Shown here: piece by piece, positions 25,665 to 33,116 of the stretch
Numbering within the stretch: the stretch's first letter is position 1
Layout of the letters: the number at the start of each line of letters is the position of its first letter
Assembly: GCA_027487945.1 (NCBI GenBank)
Contig: JAIYCQ010000011.1
Span: 84,933 to 148,932, forward strand
DNA length: 64,000 nt
From: Caulobacteraceae bacterium
Lineage (GTDB): Bacteria; Pseudomonadota; Alphaproteobacteria; Caulobacterales; Caulobacteraceae
Direction: 5' to 3'
Made by a program: the position numbers and the translations under genes
The notes under the pieces: model-generated
The model's database searches: none
What the model saw: the letters and a program-made list of their open reading frames with translations, nothing else
What the model was told of the DNA's origin: nothing

Positions 25665-27113
25665 GTGCAGACCGATCTGATTCAATGGGCCGTCTTCATC
25701 GGCCTGACCGCCCTGATGGCTGTCCTCACCGGCTGGCAGGTGGCCCGGATGGGCGGCCGTTCCAGCGATTCGAACCGCGAGTACTTCCTGGCCGGCGGCA
25801 ACCTGACCTGGCCGTTCATCGCCGGCTCGATCACCCTGACCAACCTGTCCACCGACCAGCTGGTCGGCATGAACGGCAACCAGATGCTGCTGCTGGCCTG
25901 GTGGGAGCTCTCGGCCATCGTCGGGCTTCTGATGCTGTGCTGGATCTTCCTGCCGATCTACTACCGCAACAACTGCACAACCACGACCGAGCTTCTCGAG
26001 CGCAAGTACGGCTCAAAACACCTGCGGGCGGTGGTGTCGGTGCTGTTTCTGCTCGGCAACGTCTTCATCTACCTGCCGATCATGCTCTACACGGGCTCGC
26101 TGTTCCTCAAGACCATGTTCGGGGTCGACATTCCGCTGATCGTCATCGCCGCGGCCATGGCCCTGCTCGGCGGGGCCTATGCGATCGGTGGCGGCCTGCG
26201 TGCGGTCGCCGTCTACGACACGATTTCCGGGATCGGCGTGCTGGCGATGGCCCTGCTGGTGGTGATCCTGGCCATGGCGGCGATCGATTTCGACTTCAGC
26301 GGCATACCGCCCGAGCGCCTGAGCATGATCGGCGACAAGGACTCCCCCATCCCCTGGCAGACGCTGCTGACCGGGATGATCTTCATCCAGATGTTCTACT
26401 GGAGCACCAACCAGACCATCACCCAGCGGGCCATGGCCGCGCCCAGCCTGCGGGAGGGGCAGAAGGGCGTGCTGGCGGCGGCGGTCATCCGCCTGCTGAT
26501 CGTCCCGGCGATCGTCGTCGTACCGGGCGTGGCGGCCTACAAGCTGTTCGGGGACGCCGGCGACGCCACCTACGGCAGGATCGTCGCCACGGTCATGCCG
26601 GGCTGGCTGTCGGGCGCCTTTGCCGCCTTCATGGCCGCGGCCCTTCTGACCAGCTACACCTCGGTGCTGAACTCCTCGGTGACGCTCTACGTCTGCGACC
26701 TGCATGAAAAGTTCATCGCCGAGAAGCCGAATGTTGGCCGGCTGAACACCATCATCTCGCTGGCCTTCATGGTTCTGTCGGTGCTGCTGGTGCCGATCTA
26801 CATGGGCGCCGCCTCGATCATAAACCTCGTCCAGCAGCTGAACGGACTGCTGTCGATGCCGATCCTGTCGGCTTTTATCGTCGGGCTGATGTTCCGGAAC
26901 GTCGACGCGCGGGCGGTGATGGGGGCGGTCGTCTTCGGGACGTTGCTCTACGCCGGCTTCACCTTCGTCTGGACCCCGACCCACTACATCCATCTGATGG
27001 TGGTGACCCTCGGCGCCTGCATCGCCTTTGCGCTCGGGGTCAATCGGCTGGTGTTCGGCCGGCGCGCCGCCCTGGTCGATTCGGTGCGAAAGGTCCTGCG
27101 CCTCGGCGCCTGA
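25665..27113 (+). CDS. Sodium:solute symporter (SSS/SGLT family)
   Basis: A 482-residue membrane protein with about 13-14 helices. The family pattern SNREYFLAGGNLTWPFIAGSITLTNLSTDQLVGMNG at the start, the helix-5/6 region GAYAIGGGLRAVAVYDTISG and YWSTNQTITQRAMAA are those of SGLT-like sugar symporters. The start is GTG 25665 behind GGGGGGA; the longer Arg-rich extension to 25593 is unlikely in a transporter that opens with a helix. It is divergent from the oxidative sugar operon and most likely brings in that pathway's sugar or glycoside with Na+. Substrate unknown. Confidence 0.9.
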   Translation: MQTDLIQWAVFIGLTALMAVLTGWQVARMGGRSSDSNREYFLAGGNLTWPFIAGSITLTNLSTDQLVGMNGNQMLLLAWWELSAIVGLLMLCWIFLPIYYRNNCTTTTELLERKYGSKHLRAVVSVLFLLGNVFIYLPIMLYTGSLFLKTMFGVDIPLIVIAAAMALLGGAYAIGGGLRAVAVYDTISGIGVLAMALLVVILAMAAIDFDFSGIPPERLSMIGDKDSPIPWQTLLTGMIFIQMFYWSTNQTITQRAMAAPSLREGQKGVLAAAVIRLLIVPAIVVVPGVAAYKLFGDAGDATYGRIVATVMPGWLSGAFAAFMAAALLTSYTSVLNSSVTLYVCDLHEKFIAEKPNVGRLNTIISLAFMVLSVLLVPIYMGAASIINLVQQLNGLLSMPILSAFIVGLMFRNVDARAVMGAVVFGTLLYAGFTFVWTPTHYIHLMVVTLGACIAFALGVNRLVFGRRAALVDSVRKVLRLGA

Positions 27114-27122
27114 GCGCCGGGG

Positions 27123-27824
27123 TCAGGGCCGCGCGGCCCCGTCGATCGCCCTGCGCAGGTCGGCGATGGCCCGGGCGGCGGGGGACCGGCGCTGGCGCCA
27201 GATCAACAAGGCCATGGCGCCGGCGATGGCGATCGCGAAGGCCACGGGGCCGAACAGCCAGGCCGCCGCCGCCAGCGCGAAGTAGTAGCCACGCACCCCG
27301 GCGTTGAATGACGACAGCGCCGGGTTCAGCGTCCGCGAGGCGGCCTCCGCGAACGCCGCCTGCAACGCCGGATCAACGGACTCGCCCTCCGGCGTCGCCC
27401 CCATGATCGCCAGGCTGTAGTTCATCTGGCGGATGGCCCAGATGAAGGCCAGAAGGCCCCGCGCCAGCACCACCACCATCAAGGCCAGCTGGCCTTCGAA
27501 CAGGTACCGGGTGGAGGTCTCGATCACCTCCAGGCTGGACACGCTGGCGAAGGTGCTCTCGCCGCCGAACAGAGCCCCCGCCGTGGCGGCGATGAGCAGA
27601 AGGTTGGACGAGGCGAAGAAGGACGCCGAGTTGAGGGCGTGGCCGAGCAGGTTGGCGTCCATCAACCGGATGTCCCGGCGCGCCATCTCCCCCATCCAGG
27701 CGCCCCGGATCACGGTCATGTCGCTGTTGAGCGACGCCCCGCGCGACAGCAGCTTGAGCAGCGGTTCGTAGAACAGCCAGCAGATCAGAAAAAGGATCAG
27801 GACAGCGAGATCGAGCGGCGGCAT
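27123..27824 (-). CDS. DUF599 family membrane protein
   Basis: A 233-residue inner-membrane protein of the DUF599 family. FYEPLLKLLSRG, RGAWMGEMARRDIRLMDANLLGHALNSASFFASSNLLLIAA and NYSLAIMGATP are typical. There are about four membrane segments, with the first at residues 5-25. Function is unknown. Its 3' end faces the symporter 9 bases away and its start is 11 bases from the stop of the transporter gene upstream, so the two may be co-transcribed. Confidence 0.85.
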   Translation of the reverse strand: MPPLDLAVLILFLICWLFYEPLLKLLSRGASLNSDMTVIRGAWMGEMARRDIRLMDANLLGHALNSASFFASSNLLLIAATAGALFGGESTFASVSSLEVIETSTRYLFEGQLALMVVVLARGLLAFIWAIRQMNYSLAIMGATPEGESVDPALQAAFAEAASRTLNPALSSFNAGVRGYYFALAAAAWLFGPVAFAIAIAGAMALLIWRQRRSPAARAIADLRRAIDGAARP

Positions 27825-27835
27825 GGCGGTGACCC

Positions 27836-29170
27836 TCAGTCCTCCTCGATCAGGCTGGTCTTCTTCGTGTCTGGCAGCAGGATGACCGTGACCAGGCCGA
27901 CCAGCAGGACGGCTGTCACATAGAGGTAGAAGTTGCTCTCCACGCCGTCGGCCTTGAACTTGAGCGCCACCGCCTCGGCCGAGCCGCCGAAGACGGAGTT
28001 GGCGAGGGCGTAGGGCAGGGCGACACCCAGCGCGCGGATGTGGGCCGGGAACATCTCCGCCTTGAACAGGCCCGAGATGGAGCTGTAGCCGGACTGGAAG
28101 GTCAGGGCGATCATGATCAGGCCGAAGGCGACCAGCGGGCTGCCCGCCCCGGCGATCGCCGTCAGCAGCGGCCAGGTGGCCAGCATCCCGCCGCCATAGG
28201 CGAACAGCAGCAGCGGCTTGCGCCCGACCTTGTCGGAAATCCAGCCGAAGAGCGGCTGCATCAGCATGAAGCAGAACAGCGCCGCCACCATGACCTGGCT
28301 GGCGGTCTCCTTGGAGAAGCCCGTCGTGTTGATCAGGAACTTCTGCATGTAGCTGGTGTAGACATAGTAGGCGAGCGACCCGCCTGCGGTGAGGCCCATG
28401 ACCATCAGCGTCTGCTTCGGGTGCTTCAGGAACAGCAGCATGGTCTTGCCGCGCGCCGCGCCGGCCGCCCGCGCGTTCTCGAAGCCGGGGCTCTCATGAA
28501 TGCCGCTGCGGAGCCAGAAGACCACCACCGCCAGGGCTGCGCCGATGAAGAACGGGATGCGCCAGCCCCACGCCTTCAGGTCGGCCTCGGGCATCAGCCA
28601 CTGCAGGATGACGACAAGGCCCTGGGCCGCCAGTGAGCCGGCGATCAGGGTCACGTACTGGAAGCTGGCCCAGAAGCCGCGGTTCCGCCGCCCGGCGACC
28701 TCGGACAGATAGGTCGCGCTGGCGCCGTACTCGCCCCCGACCGACAGCCCCTGCAGGATGCGGGCGCCCAACAGGATGGCCGGGGCGAGCGCGCCGACCT
28801 GGGCGTAGGTGGGAGCGAGGGCGATCACCAGACTGCCGACGCACATCATGGCCACCGACAGGGTCAGCGCCGCCCGACGACCGGCCCGGTCGGCGTACAT
28901 CCCCATCAGCCAGGCGCCGAGCGGCCGCGCCAGGAAGCCCACAGCCGAGACGGCCGCCGCCTTGAACAGCTGGGCGGTCTGGTCGCCCTCCGGAAAGAAG
29001 TGGCTGGCGAAGTAGACGGTGAAGAAGATGTAGGCCGACCAGTCGTACCACTCGACCAGGTTGCCGGCCGAGCCGCCGAGGATGGCCTTCAGCCGCTGGG
29101 CGGGTGTCAGCCCGGGCGGCGTCGGGCCCGCCGGCGTCTCGTCGATCGCGCCCGTTTCCGTCGCCGTCAT
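27836..29170 (-). CDS. MFS metabolite:H+ symporter (KgtP-like)
   Basis: A 444-residue transporter of the metabolite:H+ symporter branch. GGSAGNLVEWYDWSAYIFF, ADRAGRRAALTLSVAMM (loop 2-3), ILQGLSVGGEYGASATYLSE and SDKVGRKPLLLFAYGG (loop 8-9) are diagnostic. Known members carry 2-oxoglutarate, citrate, proline/betaine or shikimate. A dicarboxylate or small organic acid is likely but not decided by sequence. It is followed by DUF599 after 11 bases; the 75-base gap to the small DUF3309 gene upstream probably contains its promoter or a read-through region. Confidence 0.88.
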   Translation of the reverse strand: MTATETGAIDETPAGPTPPGLTPAQRLKAILGGSAGNLVEWYDWSAYIFFTVYFASHFFPEGDQTAQLFKAAAVSAVGFLARPLGAWLMGMYADRAGRRAALTLSVAMMCVGSLVIALAPTYAQVGALAPAILLGARILQGLSVGGEYGASATYLSEVAGRRNRGFWASFQYVTLIAGSLAAQGLVVILQWLMPEADLKAWGWRIPFFIGAALAVVVFWLRSGIHESPGFENARAAGAARGKTMLLFLKHPKQTLMVMGLTAGGSLAYYVYTSYMQKFLINTTGFSKETASQVMVAALFCFMLMQPLFGWISDKVGRKPLLLFAYGGGMLATWPLLTAIAGAGSPLVAFGLIMIALTFQSGYSSISGLFKAEMFPAHIRALGVALPYALANSVFGGSAEAVALKFKADGVESNFYLYVTAVLLVGLVTVILLPDTKKTSLIEED

Positions 29171-29244
29171 GCCGCTTCCCCCGTCCAGCGCTTCGAGCGC
29201 GCGAGGTTAGGGGAAGCGGCGGCGGCTGCAAGCGTGCGTGAGCG

Positions 29245-29400
29245 TCAGAGCCTGCCCATCAGAACCAGTACGATGAGGATGATGACGATCAGGCCCAGGC
29301 CGCCCGACGGGAAGTAGCCCCAGGATTTCGAGTGCCCCCAGGTCGGCAGGGCGCCGATGACGGCCAGGATAAGTACGATGATGAGGATGGTCCCCAGCAT
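29245..29400 (-). CDS. DUF3309 family small membrane protein
   Basis: A 51-residue protein, MLGTILIIVLILAVIGALPTW at the start and LIVIILIVLVLMGRL at the end, with a Trp/Gly-rich turn (WGHSKSWGYFPSGG) between two membrane helices. This matches DUF3309, tiny inner-membrane proteins of unknown role common in alphaproteobacteria. ATG 29400 after AAGGAGGCATC is a strong ribosome binding site and is preferred to the frame start at 29442. Confidence 0.85.
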   Translation of the reverse strand: MLGTILIIVLILAVIGALPTWGHSKSWGYFPSGGLGLIVIILIVLVLMGRL

Positions 29401-29545
29401 GTGATGCCTCCTTGAAAAGCGACCCCCCGCTTCGGAAGTCACAATCCCGGAGGCGTCCGGAAGGTTCCGGCGCCTTGCTGGAGGGTTGGCCGGGCGGCGG
29501 CGCGGCGTCCTGGCAGGCCGCCGGACCGCTCACCCGGCGCTGGGC

Positions 29546-29722
29546 CTAGCTGTTGTCTTCGACCGGCGCTTCGGGCGCGTTCTTTTTCAGGGAGTCGATG
29601 GCGTTCTGGGCCGAGGCCTTGGAGGCGTAGCCCTCCGTCGAGAACATGACCTCGTTGTTGTACTTGAACCGGACCCGGAACTCGCCGGCCTTGTCCTTGT
29701 AGATTTCAAACTTGTGGGCCAT
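29546..29722 (-). CDS. YegP/DUF1508 family protein
   Basis: A 58-residue protein with one DUF1508 repeat: KFEIYKDKAGEFRVRFKYNNEVMFSTEGYASKASAQNAIDSLKKNA. These small beta-rich proteins (YegP type) are of unknown function. E. coli YegP has two repeats, this one has one. ATG 29722 is chosen because the family starts right at the K-F-E-I-Y strand; the extension to 29782 would translate the palindromes upstream. A perfect dyad lies 15 bases before the start. Confidence 0.88.
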   Translation of the reverse strand: MAHKFEIYKDKAGEFRVRFKYNNEVMFSTEGYASKASAQNAIDSLKKNAPEAPVEDNS

Positions 29723-29737
29723 CGGCGCCGCTCCTTC

Positions 29738-29781
29738 ACTGTCGGGAACCCGACAGTCGGGCGTGGGGCATGACAGTGTCA
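29738..29781. repeat. Two inverted repeats before the YegP-like gene
   Basis: ACTGTCGGG-AA-CCCGACAGT (29738-29757) is a perfect 9-base-arm dyad and TGACAGTGTCA (29771-29781) is a second short palindrome containing the same ACAGT/ACTGT core. Both lie in the 94-base gap between YegP and DUF983. They could be an operator pair or a mRNA hairpin in the leader. Confidence 0.5.
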
Positions 29782-29816
29782 ATCGCGGAGCGGCGGCCTT
29801 GCGGCGCCGCTTGGGC

Positions 29817-30209
29817 TCAGCCGTGGGCGGGGGCCGGCCTGATCGACCACAGGCCGCCGATGAAGGCGCCCTTGATGCGGGGCAGGGTGGCCAGAACGAC
29901 CGTGGTCAGCATGGTCAGCGACGCCGGCACCACGATCCAGGGCGACGCCTCCCACACGACCGGGAACAGCAGCAGCGGCGCGATGAGCAGGTGGCCGATC
30001 AGCAGGATGGTGAAATAGGCGGGACCGTCGTCGGCGCGGTAGGCCGACAGGTCGTGTCCGCAGGCCGAACAGGTCGGCTCGACCTTCAGATAGCCCTTGT
30101 AGAGCCGGCCCTCGCCGCAGTTGGGGCAGCGGTGCTTCAGGCCCCGGGACAGTCCGGTCATGAAGGGGCGGGGCTCTGCGTCGATCTGGGCTTGTGACAT
30201 ACGCTCCAT
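29817..30209 (-). CDS. DUF983 family membrane protein
   Basis: A 130-residue protein. Two CxxC pairs, RCPNCGEGRLYKGYLKV and CSACGHDLSAY, form a zinc-ribbon-like N-terminal part, and two hydrophobic segments follow (FTILLIGHLLIAPLLLFPVV and VVPASLTMLTTVVLATLP). This matches DUF983; function is unknown, and in alphaproteobacteria some members lie near cytochrome oxidase genes, which is not the case here. ATG 30209 follows AAGGGATC; ATG 30200 is a possible alternative. Confidence 0.87.
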   Translation of the reverse strand: MERMSQAQIDAEPRPFMTGLSRGLKHRCPNCGEGRLYKGYLKVEPTCSACGHDLSAYRADDGPAYFTILLIGHLLIAPLLLFPVVWEASPWIVVPASLTMLTTVVLATLPRIKGAFIGGLWSIRPAPAHG

Positions 30210-30489
30210 ATGATCCCTTGGCGTCTGCGGGGAAAGAGGCGTGTGGTCGATTGCCGCGCGCTTTCGCGGGCTCCGGCGCCGGGGAACCGCCAGGCGGAGA
30301 GGGCCGTTTCAGCCGCCCTGCCCGACGGGCGCCCCCGAGGAGACGACTTTGACGACGGCCGACCTCACCGGGGCGTGCGAACGCGCCACAGTCGCGATTG
30401 AAATTCGCGTTGCAGACGACAACGCTGCGCGTCCCGGAGGAAGCTCTGCTACCTTTGACCCGCTAAGCTTCACGAGGTGTTCGACGGTG

Positions 30490-31947
30490 ATGTCGCAGGG
30501 GTTGCGTATGGGCGCGGCGGGGTTGCTGGCCGCGGGGCTGTTCGCGGTGTCGGCCCAGGCCCCCGCGCTGGCCCAGGCGCCGTCGCCGCCGGCTGCGCCC
30601 TACGCGCGTCCGGTCGCCGGCGCCATCGTCCTGACGCCCGAGCAGGCCGACCTGCTGCGGTCCACCCTGGCCGCCGCGGATCGGCACGGTTTCGCGCCCG
30701 GCGAATTCGCCCCCCGGGGCGAGGGTGACGCCGCGCTCATCGACGCGACCCTGCGCTACGCCAGGGCGGTCAAGACCGGGCGGCTGGAACTCGCCAACTT
30801 CCGCTCCGACTGGGCGCTTCGGCCACAGCCCTTCGACGCCCGGGCCGGCCTGACCCGGGCCGTGGCGGAAAACCGCCTGCAGGCCTGGCTGAACGGATTG
30901 CCGCCCCCCTATCCGGGCTACGAGACCCTGCAGGTCGGGCTGACCACCTATCGGGACATCCAGGCGCGCGGCGGCTGGCGGCCGCTGGCGGCCGGGCCAG
31001 ACCTGAAGATCGGCGCCGTGGGGCCGGCGGTCGAGGCGCTTCGTGAGCGGCTGGCCGCGGAGGACCCGCTGGCTCCCGCGGTAACGGCGATGACGCCGCA
31101 GGTTCCGGGACAGGTTGCGGGGCAGCCGCTGTTCGACCAAGCCTTGGCCGAGGCGGTGAAGCGCGCCCAGAAGCGTATGGGTCTGGAGCCCAGCGGCACG
31201 GTCGGCGCGGCGACGCGCGCGGCGCTGAACCTGCCGGTCGAGCGGCGGATCGACCAGATCGTCGCCAACATGGAACGCTGGCGCTGGCTGCCGGCCTCGC
31301 TCCCCGCCCGGCGGGTGCAGGTCAACGTCGCCGCCGGCGTCCTGACCCTGTTCAAGAACGACCAGCCGACGCTGTCGATGCGGGCGGTGACGGGCAAGCC
31401 GGGGGGCGGCGAGACGCCGCTGCTCAGCTCCGAGATCCATTCGATCGTTCTCAATCCGCCCTGGAACGTGCCCACCGGCATCGCCCAGAAGGAGCTGTTT
31501 CCAAAGGGGCGCGCCTATCTGGCCAGCGCCGGGTTCCGCATCCTGCCGGGCGGCGGCCTGCAACAGCGCCCCGGTCCCAACAGCGCGCTGGGTCTGATCA
31601 AGTTCGACTTCGACAACCCCTTCGCGGTCTATCTGCACGACACCCCCAGCAAGGGCGGCTTCGCGCGCTACACCCGGCAGGTCAGCCACGGCTGTGTCCG
31701 GCTTGAGCGTCCGCTGGCGCTGGCCCGGGCGGTCATGGAGGGTGACCCGACCTGGACGCCGCAGCAGATCGACGAGACCATCGCCGGCGGCGAGACGACG
31801 CGGGCCAGGGTCGCCGATCCGGTCGCCGTCTACCTGCTCTACTGGACGGCCTATGTGACGCCCGACGGCCAGGTGAATTTCCGCCAGGATCCCTATGGCT
31901 GGGATACCTTGCTGATCAGGCGCATCGCCGCGCAGGGTGGGGCGTGA
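30490..31947 (+). CDS. L,D-transpeptidase with peptidoglycan-binding domain (YcbB/LdtD type)
   Basis: A 485-residue exported enzyme. The signal peptide LRMGAAGLLAAGLFAVSAQAPALAQA is followed by an N-terminal domain, a peptidoglycan-binding-like segment (KRMGLEPSGTVGAATRAALN, about residues 220-240), NMERWRWLP, and a YkuD domain with HDTPSKGGFARYTRQVSHGCVRLE; the catalytic Cys is residue 402. It should form 3-3 crosslinks in periplasmic murein. ATG 30490 puts the signal at the N-terminus; the open frame to 30241 would bury it. The next gene overlaps it by GTGA. Confidence 0.92.
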   Translation: MSQGLRMGAAGLLAAGLFAVSAQAPALAQAPSPPAAPYARPVAGAIVLTPEQADLLRSTLAAADRHGFAPGEFAPRGEGDAALIDATLRYARAVKTGRLELANFRSDWALRPQPFDARAGLTRAVAENRLQAWLNGLPPPYPGYETLQVGLTTYRDIQARGGWRPLAAGPDLKIGAVGPAVEALRERLAAEDPLAPAVTAMTPQVPGQVAGQPLFDQALAEAVKRAQKRMGLEPSGTVGAATRAALNLPVERRIDQIVANMERWRWLPASLPARRVQVNVAAGVLTLFKNDQPTLSMRAVTGKPGGGETPLLSSEIHSIVLNPPWNVPTGIAQKELFPKGRAYLASAGFRILPGGGLQQRPGPNSALGLIKFDFDNPFAVYLHDTPSKGGFARYTRQVSHGCVRLERPLALARAVMEGDPTWTPQQIDETIAGGETTRARVADPVAVYLLYWTAYVTPDGQVNFRQDPYGWDTLLIRRIAAQGGA

Positions 31948-32615
31948 CGGGCGACTGCCCCTGCTGCACGGGCGGCCCGCGGCTGGGCCGTCGCCAGCTG
32001 TTTTCGCTCGCCGCCGGCGGCATGGCGGCCTTGTCCGCCGCGACGGCCGTCTCCGCGCGGGAGCCTTCGGGGGATCCGGAGGAAGCGCCGGCGCCGACGG
32101 GCTACGCCTCCCTGGCCCCGACGCCGCTGACGCCCCCGCCGCCTGGGCCGCGCCATCTGAAATTCCGCCACCTCCACACCGAAAAGAACCTCGAGGTGGT
32201 CTACTGGGACGACGGTCGGTACGTCTGGGACGCCCTGCAGGCGGTCAACCAGCACCTGGCGGACTTCCGAAGCCAGGCGGTCCACCCGATCGATGTGCGG
32301 CTGCTGGACATCCTGTTCACGCTCCAGGCGCTGACCGGTTCGAAGGAGCCCTACCGCATCGTCTCGGCCTACCGGTCGCCGGCCACCAACAGCATGCTGT
32401 CGGACCAGAGCGCGGCGACGAACGGAGCCTCGCAGGTCGCGACGAAGAGCCTTCACATGGAGGGCAAGGCGATCGACATGCGCCTGAACGACGTGTCGCT
32501 GACCGGGCTGCGCGACGCGGCGCTGGCCCTGAAGGGCGGGGGCGTGGGCTACTACCCCGACTCCGGCTTCATTCACGTGGATATCGGGTCCGTGCGGACC
32601 TGGCAGGGGACCTGA
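31944..32615 (+). CDS. DUF882/YcbK-like (peptidase M15-fold) Tat-exported protein
   Basis: A 223-residue protein of the DUF882 (YcbK) family. The N-terminus has a twin-arginine signal, GRRQLFSLAAGGMAAL, suggesting Tat export. The core has LKFRHLHTEKNLEVVYWDDG, YRIVSAYRSPATNSML, SLHMEGKAIDMRLNDV and GFIHVDIG, giving the His-Asp-His metal site of M15-like DD-peptidases. A murein endopeptidase-like role next to the transpeptidase is inferred. Start is GTG 31944, overlapping the previous stop (GTGA), so the two are coupled. Confidence 0.9.
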   Translation: MTGDCPCCTGGPRLGRRQLFSLAAGGMAALSAATAVSAREPSGDPEEAPAPTGYASLAPTPLTPPPPGPRHLKFRHLHTEKNLEVVYWDDGRYVWDALQAVNQHLADFRSQAVHPIDVRLLDILFTLQALTGSKEPYRIVSAYRSPATNSMLSDQSAATNGASQVATKSLHMEGKAIDMRLNDVSLTGLRDAALALKGGGVGYYPDSGFIHVDIGSVRTWQGT

Positions 32616-32628
32616 GGGGACATCGGGG

Positions 32629-32973
32629 ATGGCGGACAAGAAATCGGGTCTGGGCGGCTGTCTGGTTCAGATCCTTCTGGGTTTTCTGGCGGCGATCGCC
32701 GCGGTGCTGGCCGTGCTGTTCTTTCTGAGCTCCGCGCCGCTGGACGCCGACGCGGAGGGGCCGTCGCTCGCCGATGAGGCGGCCGCGCGGGCCGAGGCGC
32801 CGGACGCTCCGGTCGAGACCCCGGCGGCGCGGGCGCCCTCGGCGGCCGATATCGCCGCGAGGATTCCGCCGCCCGTCGACGGCGGGCTGGACCCGCGCTC
32901 CGACGACCAGATGGCCGAGGACGCCGCGGCGGCCGGGATGACGTCGCGTCCCCCTTCCCCCGCGCCGGAATAG
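32629..32973 (+). CDS. Small single-helix membrane protein, unknown
   Basis: A 114-residue protein I do not recognise. One membrane helix (LVQILLGFLAAIAAVLAVLFFL, about residues 12-33) follows a short basic N-terminus; the rest is an Ala/Pro/Asp-rich, probably disordered periplasmic tail. It starts 13 bases after the DUF882 gene and is likely the third gene of the murein operon. The tail is acidic and low in complexity, so homology will be hard to trace. Confidence 0.7.
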   Translation: MADKKSGLGGCLVQILLGFLAAIAAVLAVLFFLSSAPLDADAEGPSLADEAAARAEAPDAPVETPAARAPSAADIAARIPPPVDGGLDPRSDDQMAEDAAAAGMTSRPPSPAPE

Positions 32974-33116
32974 GGGTATCGTTACAAAACTGACGCGCAG
33001 CGGCCGCGCGACGACGCAGGCCGCACACAGCATCCAGTGCAGGGCGTAAGGGCGAGTCGCCCAGTCGGCTCACCTTCGCCAATAGACACCGGAGCGGGGG
33101 GAAGGAGTCGTACGCG

